Source: CAWKAV01 sp963847735 (GTDB taxonomy: Bacteria; Desulfobacterota; Desulfuromonadia; Desulfuromonadales; BM103). From it: a DNA stretch of 64,000 nucleotides. This document shows, piece after piece, positions 8,722-16,504 of the stretch. The stretch covers positions 1 to 64,000 of the forward strand of contig CAWKAV010000027.1 of NCBI GenBank assembly GCA_963847735.1. The letters run 5' to 3'. Every line of letters starts with the position of its first letter. Position 1 is the first letter of the stretch. A program made the translations under genes and the position numbers. The notes beneath the pieces are model-generated. The model made no database searches and was not told the origin of the DNA. It saw only the letters and a program-made list of their open reading frames with translations.

Positions 8722-11064
8722 TCAATACCCCAAATCTACCTCTTTCAGAACCCCTGCCAGATACGCGCGGATCTCAGTGCTGCTGTCCATGTTGTATATC
8801 TTGGTAAAGTGTCGATGGGCCATCTCCAAGGAGAGTCCCTTGAGAAAAGCCTTGGTCCGGGGAATGAAGGGGGCTGGCATGGAGAATTCTCGCAACCCCA
8901 TACCGACCAGAAGCATGAGGGTTAGTGGGTCAGTCGCCATCTCGCCGCAGAGGCAGACTCCTCTTCCCATGGAAGTCGCTGTCCTGGTGACTTCGTAAAG
9001 GACTTGCAGAACAGCAGGATGCAGAGGATCGTAATACTTTCTGACCAGTGCATTGTTGCGGTCTGCCGCCAACAGGTACTGAATCAAATCGTTGGTGCCA
9101 AGAGCAAAAAAATCTATTTCTTTGGCCAGTTGCGGAACCAGTCGAACCGCTGCCGGGACCTCTATCATTACGCCTACGGGGATGTCTGGGCAGTCAATAC
9201 CCTCATTGGTAAGATTCTGCCGAGCTTCGGCAACGACTTCCAGGCAGGCGCGTGTTTCGTCCATACTGGAGATCATTGGGAAAAGCAGCTTGACCGGACC
9301 GTGTTTTCCAGCCATGAGGATTGCTTCTATCTGGGTGCGAAAGATATCGCGATTGTCGAGCGAGACTCGCACAGAACGCCAGCCCATGAACGGGTTGTCT
9401 TCCTTTGGCGGGTTGAAGTAAGGCAAGGCTTTGTCGCCACCGATATCCAGGGTGCGGATCGTAACGGGATGGCCGTTGAATTCCGTAACCACACGGCTAT
9501 AGAGTTCGTATTGGTCTTTGCGGCTAGGGAAATCACCGCGGGCCATGTAAGGGAATTCGGTTCGGTAAAGACCGACGCCCTCGGCACCGAAGCGTTTTGC
9601 AACGTTGATATCGCTGATCAGGCCGATATTGGCGCGTAGAACGATGCGTACACCATCGGAGGTCATGGCTGGCTGGTCGCGGTATCCATCCAGTCGGCAT
9701 AGTTCGCGGTCCTGATCCATCTGCAGACGATGGTATTCTTCTTTGATCTTTTGCAGGGGGTTGATATAGATACGTCCGGTATTGGCATCCAGAATCAGGC
9801 TGTCATCCGGGGAAATATGTTTGAGAGCCCCCTGCACGGCGACTATCGCTGGAATGCCCATTGATTTAGCCATGATCACTGCATGGGCGTTTTTTTCTCC
9901 GGTCTCAGTGATGATGCCGAGAATCTGCCCGTAATCCAAAACAGCCATATCTGACGGCAGGATTTGTCTGGCGACCAGGATGCCCGGATGTTTTAGATGC
10001 AGGGTCTGCTCTGGAACCTCGCCGGCCAGGTTGGCAAGCAGGCGGCGGCCAATATCTTCCATATCCGAGGCGCGTTCCCGGAGATAGGGATCCTCCATCT
10101 TGCGGAAGACTTCGATGTAGTCTGTTACGGTTTTTTTTAGGGCGTAAGCCGCGCTGTGACCCCTGGATATCTCATTCTGGAGTTTTTGTGTAAAGCTGCG
10201 GTCTTCAAGGATCATCAGGTGCGTATGAAAAATTGCTGCATCGCTTTCGCTGAGTCGCTCTGCTACTCGCTTTTCAAGAAAAATAGTCTGTATGCAGGTT
10301 TTTTCCAGGGCGCTTTCAAGGTTCTTTAGCTCGGCTTTGATGTCAACCTCTTCCTCGTGAAGGATGTCGGTAAAGCCGAGTCGCTCCTCAAGGATTGCCG
10401 CCGGACCAATCGCAACACCAGGGTAGGCAATGTTGCCAGTGAGGACGTCCTGCGGAGCGGGCCCGATTGATTTCTCAGTGCCTGACAAGTTTTTCTGTGC
10501 CTGGGCAAGAGCCTGGCTGACGCGTTGACTCTCTTCCTGGTGCAGACGAACAGAGTCGAGCAGGCGGGCATTGACGACGATTGAGGTGATTTGAAAAGCA
10601 ATGGTCGATAAGGCGCTGATCTCTTCCTTGCTGAACTGCCGGGGGGCTTTGGTCTGAAGAACGATGACACCAAGAGGATTGTTGCGATCAAAAAGGGGGA
10701 TGCCAAGGAATGAATGAAAGCGTTCTTCGCCGGTTTCTTTGAAATAACGATAACTCGGGTGCTCCTGAGGCTCTTCAATGGCGATGGCATGACGTTTCTG
10801 TGCGGCCATGCCGGTCAAACCCTCACCAATGCTCAAGGTAACCTTGCCCACAGCTTTACGGGAAAGCCCTTTGGAGGCCTGCAGGCGCAATGTTTGGCTG
10901 TCGGCATCCAGAAGGTAGATGGAACAGACATCGGTGCGCATACGTCGTGCGACGAGAGTCACGATGTTGCGCAGTGTCTCGTCGAGATCATGTGACTGTA
11001 GAATCAGCGCACTGATGTCTTCGAGAGTGGTGATACCTATTTTTGAGTCTGGCTTGCCTGGCAT
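8722..11064 (-). CDS. ptsP: PTS-Ntr enzyme I, PEP-protein phosphotransferase with GAF domain
   Basis: 780 residues. An N-terminal GAF domain (about 15-165) is followed by a coiled linker, the enzyme I N-terminal domain (about 210-345), the swivelling phosphohistidine domain with the active-site His394 in ETGEKNAHAVIMAK, and the PEP-binding TIM barrel (about 465-760; LYRTEFPYMAR, GTNDLIQYLLAADR, CLCGEMA). It takes phosphate from PEP and passes it to NPr in the regulatory, non-transporting PTS-Ntr, a system often linked to sigma-54 and nitrogen status. NPr and EIIA-Ntr genes are not in the window. A sigma-54 promoter and a terminator lie upstream (11167-11287), which may or may not affect this gene. 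Its own RBS is weak. Confidence 0.93.
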   Translation of the reverse strand: MPGKPDSKIGITTLEDISALILQSHDLDETLRNIVTLVARRMRTDVCSIYLLDADSQTLRLQASKGLSRKAVGKVTLSIGEGLTGMAAQKRHAIAIEEPQEHPSYRYFKETGEERFHSFLGIPLFDRNNPLGVIVLQTKAPRQFSKEEISALSTIAFQITSIVVNARLLDSVRLHQEESQRVSQALAQAQKNLSGTEKSIGPAPQDVLTGNIAYPGVAIGPAAILEERLGFTDILHEEEVDIKAELKNLESALEKTCIQTIFLEKRVAERLSESDAAIFHTHLMILEDRSFTQKLQNEISRGHSAAYALKKTVTDYIEVFRKMEDPYLRERASDMEDIGRRLLANLAGEVPEQTLHLKHPGILVARQILPSDMAVLDYGQILGIITETGEKNAHAVIMAKSMGIPAIVAVQGALKHISPDDSLILDANTGRIYINPLQKIKEEYHRLQMDQDRELCRLDGYRDQPAMTSDGVRIVLRANIGLISDINVAKRFGAEGVGLYRTEFPYMARGDFPSRKDQYELYSRVVTEFNGHPVTIRTLDIGGDKALPYFNPPKEDNPFMGWRSVRVSLDNRDIFRTQIEAILMAGKHGPVKLLFPMISSMDETRACLEVVAEARQNLTNEGIDCPDIPVGVMIEVPAAVRLVPQLAKEIDFFALGTNDLIQYLLAADRNNALVRKYYDPLHPAVLQVLYEVTRTATSMGRGVCLCGEMATDPLTLMLLVGMGLREFSMPAPFIPRTKAFLKGLSLEMAHRHFTKIYNMDSSTEIRAYLAGVLKEVDLGY

Positions 11065-11166
11065 GGGGATATCGCAGAGTTATAGTTTATTGTCCAGGCA
11101 TGATAGCGGACAGATGTGTTTTTGGCGAACGAAAAATATTTTTGGGCATTGTCGGGACTGTCGGAC

Positions 11167-11203
11167 AAAAAAACGCCGCTCGGGGGAGAGATCCCGTGCG
11201 GCG
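11167..11203 (-). terminator. Strong intrinsic terminator in the ptsP upstream region
   Basis: On the plus strand CGCCGC (11174-11179) pairs with GCGGCG (11198-11203), with an inner stem GGGA/TCCC (11184-11195). The seven A at 11167-11173 give a T7 tract on the minus strand. No protein gene ends nearby: the sigma-54 activator stops 300 bp earlier and ptsP starts about 100 bp later. Confidence 0.85.
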
Positions 11204-11260
11204 CAAACAAGGGAACAGGAATCCTTAAGATGTGGAAACTGATGTCCCTAGACAGTTGGT
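11167..11260 (-). ncRNA. Predicted small RNA (or terminated leader) from a sigma-54 promoter
   Basis: Predicted transcript of about 94 nt. The 5' end at 11260 is counted 12 bases from the -12 GC of the promoter at 11271-11287; the 3' end is the terminator at 11167. No plausible reading frame is present. Near the 5' end AACTG and CAGTT can pair around a loop containing AGGGAC; further GGA motifs occur (AAGGA, GGGA), a pattern seen in CsrA-binding RNAs but too common to be proof. Two activator-site palindromes lie upstream at 11374 and 11438. The alternative is a leader whose readthrough feeds ptsP. Promoter, sites and terminator are seen; the RNA itself is inferred. Confidence 0.5.
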
Positions 11261-11270
11261 CAACTATGTT

Positions 11271-11287
11271 AGCAAATGGTGTACCAA
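11271..11287 (-). promoter_or_regulatory. Sigma-54 (-24/-12) promoter
   Basis: Minus strand TTGGTACACCATTTGCT: TTGGTAC as the -24 element and TTGCT as the -12 element, with exactly ten bases between the invariant GG and GC. It differs from the consensus TGGCACG-N4-TTGCA chiefly at the C after GG and the G of the -24 box. It faces away from the activator gene and toward the terminator at 11167 and ptsP. Confidence 0.65.
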
Positions 11288-11373
11288 AAACAACCGAAGG
11301 CTAATAATAGATTCAACTGTCTGAAATAATAGGGTTTGTGTGTTTGAAACGCTGACGTGGTGTTGCAAGGTTG

Positions 11374-11391
11374 TGAGCCGAAAATGGCACA
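11374..11391. promoter_or_regulatory. Palindromic activator site B
   Basis: TGAGCC-GAAAAT-GGCACA, one base from the symmetrical TGTGCC-N6-GGCACA. Centre about 122 bp upstream of the predicted sigma-54 start at 11260 and 64 bp from site A, close to six helical turns. Fits an enhancer for the adjacent sigma-54 activator. Confidence 0.55.
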
Positions 11392-11437
11392 CATTTTAAT
11401 GGCTTTGCACAAATGTCGCAAATGAACGTGATATGAC

Positions 11438-11455
11438 TGTGCCGTTTATGACACA
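11438..11455. promoter_or_regulatory. Palindromic activator site A
   Basis: TGTGCC-GTTTAT-GACACA, one base from TGTGCC-N6-GGCACA. Centre about 186 bp upstream of the predicted sigma-54 start and 47 bp beyond the activator's stop codon. Shares 14 of 18 bases with the site in the activator's own promoter. Confidence 0.55.
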
Positions 11456-11501
11456 GAGTATTGACAATATATGACAAATATTGTCTTAGAATAATTTCAT
11501 T

Positions 11502-13778
11502 TTACGGGCTGGCTTTAAAGTTGGTCTTGTCGAGGCCGTTACGGTTAAGCATTCGATAAAAAGTTCGTCGAGGTATACCTGATAAACGTGCAGCAGCTGA
11601 AATATTTCCCGCCGCTTCGCGCAAATAACGCGTCAAGAGACTTTTTTCTACCTGGTTAACATGCTTCTGGCGTTGACTGCGCAAGCTGTCGCGGCTCTTT
11701 TCATCTGGTGACTGAAGGACCATTTCACCGAATATTACAGGAAGATTATCAAGTCTGATGATCTCGTCGTGGGTCAGTACCGCAGCTCGTTCGATAATGT
11801 TTTGCAACTCACGGATATTGCCTGGCCAGTGATATTGGCGCATGGCATGAATTGCTCTATCTTCGATCCCCAGCAGAGTCTTGTTGACTCTGGTGCTGGT
11901 TTTGGCGATGAAGGTCTGCAGGAGTTCTTCAAGAGATTCAAGTCGGCTGCGTAGCGGCGGCATGGTGATTGTGAACACATTCAGACGATAAAAGAGGTCT
12001 TCTCGAAACCAGCCTTCTGCAACACCCTGCTCGAGATTACGATTGGTCGCCGCAATCAGTCGCACGTCCACCCTGGTTGAAATGTTGTCGCCGACCGGCC
12101 TGATTTCGCCGCTGTCGAGAACACGCAGGAGTTCCGCCTGCAGTTTTGGGGTGATATCACCGACCTCATCCAGGAAAATTGTGCCGCCATCAGCAGCCTC
12201 GAAAAGGCCGCGCTTATCGTTGATCGCCCCGGTAAAAGCTCCACGCTTGTGGCCGAACAGCTCACTTTCGAGCAGGCTGTCTGTCAAGGTTGTGCAGTTA
12301 ACCGTGACCAGGGGTTTGTCGGCACGCTGGCTCTTGGCATGTATGGCGCGGGCAGTCAACTCCTTGCCGGTGCCACTTTCGCCACGAATCAGCACTGTCG
12401 TCGGGGTCGGGCCTACCTGGTGAATCAGTTTGATGACTTCTCTGGTCCGTTGATCCTTGCCGACAATGATGGTCTCGCCAAACTCCTGCTTTAAGGCTCG
12501 CTGGGCCAGTTCGTATTTCTGGGTAAGTTTGATATGGTCGTCTTCAAGCCGCCTCAGAGAGTAGGGCAGGCACATGTTCCCTTCCGCGAGTTCACGGTAC
12601 ACGGCAACCGCATGTTCACGACATGTCGCGTAGCCGCACGCCCCACAATTCAATTCGTCATTGGGTTCATATTTGTCTGTTGACTGAAGGATCTGGCGCA
12701 AACGTTCGCTGCTGGGTGTCTTCTGGCTGTTGTGCTTGTTGGAAAAAGTCCTGCTGAAATCTGGCAAAGGGATGTCGGCCAGGTAGACCGACTTGGTCCG
12801 ATAGTAAAGGTTCTGGTTCAGATGATGTTCGATGATCAGGTTGCGTTTGGAGAAGGTCGTCAGACGGTTGTTCTTTCCTGGGCCGCCTATGCATCCGCCA
12901 TTGCAGAAGCGGATATCAATCACTTTCGGCGAAATACGGCCAGCGGCGAGATCCTTGATGACCTCCATGGCGTTCTCCTCGCCTTCGGTTGCCACGTAAT
13001 CCGGATTGATGATCTCGCTGGCAATGTCAAATGATTTGAATGGCCCACCAGAGATGGCGAAAAGGCGGCCCCGCTGCGGTTGCATTCCGTCGAAAGCTGT
13101 TTCGCCAAGACGCTTCAGATCGAGATTGTGCTTTTTGAACATCTGGCTGAGTTCCTGGTAGGAGATGACGCAGTCGATGGCGCCTTCTGTTTGCTCAGCC
13201 GTAATCTCGAACTTTCCGGCAATGCAGGAACTGATGTAGACAATCGGTGATTCGGTTGTAGTGCGGCTTTTGATGAAGCGGCCAATAGCCACCATCGGTG
13301 AGACAATCCCTATCAGGTTTTTAAGCAGTTGCGGATAATGTCTTTCAATCAGGTCGACAATCGTCGGGCAATGGGTTGTAATCAGAGGGTAGGGATGCTC
13401 CTTCTCCAGTTTCCTGCGATAACTGTCACGGAGCAGGTCGACGCCAGCGGCACCTTCATGGACTTCGGCAAAGCCGAGTCGACGCAGTCCGGTGACCAGT
13501 TGTCCAGAACGAAGATCGTGGAAAAACGCCGGGTGTGAACAGCCCAGGATGGCGATCGGCGGATTGGTGGCAGCAAGCAGTCGCAGGCATTCCCCAACAT
13601 GGTCGGCGATGACCTTGGCTTTCTGCGAGCAGCTTTTGACACAATTACCGCAACCGATGCAACGGTCACTGATGACCTCTGCGTAGTTACGGTGGACGCG
13701 GATTGCCTTGACCGGGCAATTACGCACACAGGCATAACATTTCCGACAGTTTTCCTTGACGGTGATGATGGGGTCCAT
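11502..13778 (-). CDS. Sigma-54-dependent activator with [FeFe]-hydrogenase-like sensor module
   Basis: 758 residues from the ATG at 13778 (AAGGAGCAGC before it; a longer frame would run through the promoter). Two 4Fe-4S ferredoxin clusters: C11/14/17/21 and C40/43/46/50. Then a hydrogenase large-subunit-like domain keeping the four H-cluster cubane cysteines: C137 (TTHCP), C185 (ISSCIAGK), C292 and C296 (FCNGGCIGGPG). A further Fe-S domain has C378, C381, C386, C403. The AAA+ domain has Walker A GESGTGKE (466-473), the sigma-54 loop GAFTGA (513-518) and Walker B IFLDEVGD. A Fis-type helix-turn-helix ends the protein. The sensor half resembles HsfB-type sensory hydrogenases; loss of TSCCP and MPC residues suggests sensing, not catalysis. 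Its signal (H2, redox, CO) is inference. Confidence 0.9.
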   Translation of the reverse strand: MDPIITVKENCRKCYACVRNCPVKAIRVHRNYAEVISDRCIGCGNCVKSCSQKAKVIADHVGECLRLLAATNPPIAILGCSHPAFFHDLRSGQLVTGLRRLGFAEVHEGAAGVDLLRDSYRRKLEKEHPYPLITTHCPTIVDLIERHYPQLLKNLIGIVSPMVAIGRFIKSRTTTESPIVYISSCIAGKFEITAEQTEGAIDCVISYQELSQMFKKHNLDLKRLGETAFDGMQPQRGRLFAISGGPFKSFDIASEIINPDYVATEGEENAMEVIKDLAAGRISPKVIDIRFCNGGCIGGPGKNNRLTTFSKRNLIIEHHLNQNLYYRTKSVYLADIPLPDFSRTFSNKHNSQKTPSSERLRQILQSTDKYEPNDELNCGACGYATCREHAVAVYRELAEGNMCLPYSLRRLEDDHIKLTQKYELAQRALKQEFGETIIVGKDQRTREVIKLIHQVGPTPTTVLIRGESGTGKELTARAIHAKSQRADKPLVTVNCTTLTDSLLESELFGHKRGAFTGAINDKRGLFEAADGGTIFLDEVGDITPKLQAELLRVLDSGEIRPVGDNISTRVDVRLIAATNRNLEQGVAEGWFREDLFYRLNVFTITMPPLRSRLESLEELLQTFIAKTSTRVNKTLLGIEDRAIHAMRQYHWPGNIRELQNIIERAAVLTHDEIIRLDNLPVIFGEMVLQSPDEKSRDSLRSQRQKHVNQVEKSLLTRYLREAAGNISAAARLSGIPRRTFYRMLNRNGLDKTNFKASP

Positions 13779-13807
13779 GCTGCTCCTTAGAGACAAACGG
13801 GAGCAAA

Positions 13808-13837
13808 ATTGTGCCATTTGTGGCACGTCACTGTCAA
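13808..13837 (-). promoter_or_regulatory. Sigma-70 promoter of the activator gene with embedded palindromic operator
   Basis: Minus-strand -35 TTGACA (13832-13837), 18-base spacer, -10 CACAAT (13808-13813). The spacer and -10 contain the palindrome GTGCCA-tttg-TGGCAC (13811-13826), i.e. TGTGCC-N6-GGCACG at 13810-13827. A site between -35 and -10 normally represses, so autorepression by the activator is likely. Confidence 0.6.
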
Positions 13838-13884
13838 TCGGAAATCAGGGAGGGCAACTATGAACAATAAACCATAAGTCGTCT

Positions 13885-14370
13885 TCAAGACCTCATATTG
13901 ATGAACTGCAGATCGATACCAAAATCCTTGCCTTTGAGCAGCTGAATGACTCCCTGCAGGTCATCAATCTTCTTGCCGCTTACACGCACCTGGTCTTCCA
14001 TGATCTGGGCCTGAACCTTGAGCTTGCTGTCTTTGATCACTTTGACGATCTCCCTGCCCCGTTCCTTGTCAATTCCCTGGAGAAGTGTTATTCGCTGGCG
14101 CATGGCACCGTGTGAAGCTGGTTCCTTTTTGCCAAACTCAAGGCAACTGGGGGAGACGCTGCGTTGTGCCAGCTTGCCGCGCAGGATATCTACGACTGCA
14201 GTCAGCTTGTAGTCATCAGCGGCAAGAATGACGATGCAATCCTTTTCCAGGTCAATCTCGTTATGCGTGCCCTTGAAATCGTAGCGCTGATTGACCTCTT
14301 TGCGGGCCAGGTTTACGGCATTGTCGACCTCCTGCAGGTCAACTTTAAAAACAACATCAAAACTGGGCAT
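13885..14370 (-). CDS. yajQ: YajQ-family nucleotide-binding protein
   Basis: 161 residues from ATG 14370; GGAG lies seven bases before this ATG and only one before the ATG at 14376. YajQ proteins are small cytoplasmic proteins that bind nucleotides or c-di-GMP in some species; their cell role is unclear. Family sequence is intact: MPSFDVVFKVDLQEVDNAV, ARKEVNQRYDFKG, GIDKERGREIVKVIKDSK and the ending DFGIDLQFINMR. The gene starts 12 bases after the nupC stop and its RBS overlaps that stop region, so the two form an operon. Confidence 0.93.
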   Translation of the reverse strand: MPSFDVVFKVDLQEVDNAVNLARKEVNQRYDFKGTHNEIDLEKDCIVILAADDYKLTAVVDILRGKLAQRSVSPSCLEFGKKEPASHGAMRQRITLLQGIDKERGREIVKVIKDSKLKVQAQIMEDQVRVSGKKIDDLQGVIQLLKGKDFGIDLQFINMRS

Positions 14371-14381
14371 GTTCATTCTCC

Positions 14382-15617
14382 TTAAAGTAGCAGGGCTGCT
14401 ATCGCCCCGGTCATGCAGGTCGCCAGTGTGCCCGCCAGCAGAGAGCGGAAACCTAAAGCGACGATCTCCTGCCGGCGCTGCGGTGCCATCGCACCCATGC
14501 CGCCAATCATAATGCCCAGGCTTCCCGGATTGGCGAAACCACAAAGGGCGTAACTCATAATGAGAAGACTCTTTTCACTTAAGATTCCCGGAGTCAACTG
14601 TGCCATCTGCAGGTAGGCAACAAATTCGTTGACCACCGTTTTGATGCCGAGCAGGGAACCGGCTGTGATCGCTTCATGCCAGGGAATTCCCATCAGCCAG
14701 GCCGCGGGAGCAAAAACAACCCCGGCCAGTTTCTGTAAAGAGAGTGGGTCAGGGCCGACAGGGACAAGGGCGAGCATCAGGTTGACAAGTTCAACCAGCG
14801 CGATCATGACGACAAGCATGGCGATGATCTGAATCAGCAGTTGTACTCCCTGAATGGTTCCCTGGGTAATCGCATCCATACTGCCGTTAACGTCAACCAC
14901 CGACACCATGGTGCCGTCTGTTACCGGTTCGGTTTCCGGGATCATGATTTTTGCCATGATGACCGCTGCCGGAGCGCTGATCAGAGAGGCGGTCAGAATA
15001 TGCCCCATCACATTGGGGATAATGTTGCCGAGAATGCTGGCGTAGAGAACCATCACCGTGCCTGCAATCGTTGCCATGCCGCAGGTCATGAGGGTAAAAA
15101 GTTCACTACGCGTCATCTGCTGCAGATACGGGCGAATAAAGAGTGGCGATTCAACCATGCCGACGAAAATGTTGGCGGCGACCCCCAACCCTTCGGCGCC
15201 ACCCAAAGAGAGGCTCTTGCGCAGACACAAGGAAAGTAGGCCGACAATACGGGGCAGGATCCGCCAGTAAAACAGAAGTGAAGAAAGAGCACTGACAAGC
15301 AGAACCATCGGCAGACCGCGAAAAGCAAAGATATAGGCCGAACCGGGGAATGGTTCCTCAAAAGGCAGCGCGCCACCACCAAGATAGCCGAAAACCATCG
15401 ACGTTCCGGCTCGGGTGGCATCTTCAAGTGCAATAACAGCAGAATTAAGCAACAGAAACGCAGATTGAAAAACCGGCACTTTCAAAAGCAGAAAAGCAAC
15501 CGTGAGTTGGAGGAAAAGACCGATTGTAACCAGTTTCCAGGGAAACAGCTTTCTCTTCTCACTGCAAGCCCAGGCGAATGCAATAAAAAATATCAGGCCC
15601 AAAAGACTCTGTAACAT
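14382..15617 (-). CDS. nupC: Concentrative nucleoside transporter (NupC/CNT family)
   Basis: 411 residues, a polytopic inner-membrane protein importing nucleosides with an ion gradient. Family motifs visible are GTSMVFGYLGGG, GMVESPLFIRPYLQQMTRSELFTLMTCGMATIAGTVM (interrupted here for length), GIKTVVNEFVAYLQM and ALCGFANPGSLGIMIGG, which include the substrate and ion-binding helices of CNT proteins. First gene of a two-gene unit with yajQ. With deoB at the window start it suggests active nucleoside use. Exact substrate cannot be read from sequence. Confidence 0.92.
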   Translation of the reverse strand: MLQSLLGLIFFIAFAWACSEKRKLFPWKLVTIGLFLQLTVAFLLLKVPVFQSAFLLLNSAVIALEDATRAGTSMVFGYLGGGALPFEEPFPGSAYIFAFRGLPMVLLVSALSSLLFYWRILPRIVGLLSLCLRKSLSLGGAEGLGVAANIFVGMVESPLFIRPYLQQMTRSELFTLMTCGMATIAGTVMVLYASILGNIIPNVMGHILTASLISAPAAVIMAKIMIPETEPVTDGTMVSVVDVNGSMDAITQGTIQGVQLLIQIIAMLVVMIALVELVNLMLALVPVGPDPLSLQKLAGVVFAPAAWLMGIPWHEAITAGSLLGIKTVVNEFVAYLQMAQLTPGILSEKSLLIMSYALCGFANPGSLGIMIGGMGAMAPQRRQEIVALGFRSLLAGTLATCMTGAIAALLL

Positions 15618-15649
15618 ATTTTCACCCAGGCTGATCCCCTTGATTTCGC

Positions 15650-16441
15650 CTAACTGCCCAGACTGACCAGATGGTCGTGTTCTCCGGGCTTGATCTTGAA
15701 ACTTTTGGGGTATTTTTTAAGCAATTCTGCGAATGTTTTACACTCGTAATTTGACTCGTCAAAGGTCGGATCAAGCCGCTTCACGATCGGTCTGATTGCT
15801 GCCTTAACAACCCACTCATCGCCGGTTTTCTTGGTGATTTGCTTGATCGCTTTTGATAGAAGTTCAACGGGGTCCTTGACCTTTATGATATCCGATTCAT
15901 CCTCTTCAACGCTGTCCTCTTCCTGACTTTCAATGACGAAACTCTCGTAATATTTAAAGTCGGAGCAACTGTTGGCCCAGTGCTGATTGGTTGATGATTT
16001 ACAACCGATACCAATCAAGTCTTTCCCCGCAGCTTTAATCTTTTGTGCCAGAGGAATAAAGTCACTATCACCACCGATGACAATAATTGATGAAATGTGT
16101 GAAAATCTCAATATATCCTCAATGGCGTCAAGCGATAATTTAATATCAGCGCCGTTTTTTGCCGAAGCTCCGGGAGGAAAGATCTGGATTAATTCGACGG
16201 CACATTTCAATAAGGAGTGACGATATTTTGCAAACCATTGCCAATTGCCATAGGCTTTATTGATGGCCACGTTGCCATATGTGGTCGCAAAATCATAGAG
16301 CGCTTGCACGTCAACCAGTAACTCTTGCTGCTTGCTCCTGTTCTGAGTCCGGCCATAGCTGCCACTGCCATGAGCAGAGTCATACAGGCTGGCGTGAATG
16401 TTTTCAAAATCCCAATAGACGGCTACGGTCTCTTTACCCAT
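15650..16441 (-). CDS. NYN-domain nuclease with C-terminal LOTUS/OST-HTH domain
   Basis: 263 residues. Residues 5-165 are a NYN (PIN-like) domain of the LabA group, with acidic catalytic residues D11 (YWDFEN), D99 and D105 (NGADIKLSLDAIED) and D125/D127 (VIGGDSDF). An acidic stretch (170-190) leads to a LOTUS-type winged helix (about 190-255; LLSKAIKQITKKTGDEWV, NYECKTFAELLKKYP), a domain that binds RNA, including G-quadruplex RNA in studied cases. Together this predicts a cytoplasmic ribonuclease with its own RNA-binding module; the target is unknown. Strong RBS GGAGG before ATG 16441. Stands alone between nupC and the opp ATPase genes. Confidence 0.85.
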   Translation of the reverse strand: MGKETVAVYWDFENIHASLYDSAHGSGSYGRTQNRSKQQELLVDVQALYDFATTYGNVAINKAYGNWQWFAKYRHSLLKCAVELIQIFPPGASAKNGADIKLSLDAIEDILRFSHISSIIVIGGDSDFIPLAQKIKAAGKDLIGIGCKSSTNQHWANSCSDFKYYESFVIESQEEDSVEEDESDIIKVKDPVELLSKAIKQITKKTGDEWVVKAAIRPIVKRLDPTFDESNYECKTFAELLKKYPKSFKIKPGEHDHLVSLGS

Positions 16442-16504
16442 CTCTTCCTCCTGCTTTTATGTACTGATTGCATCCATGAATACTGAACACAGTTAAAGGT
16501 GCTG

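Noticed and set aside
11371..11402. A second sigma-54 promoter on the minus strand (CGGCTCACAACCTTGCA, near 11360-11380)
   Set aside because: GG and GC are 11 bases apart, one more than allowed, and the sequence overlaps operator site B.
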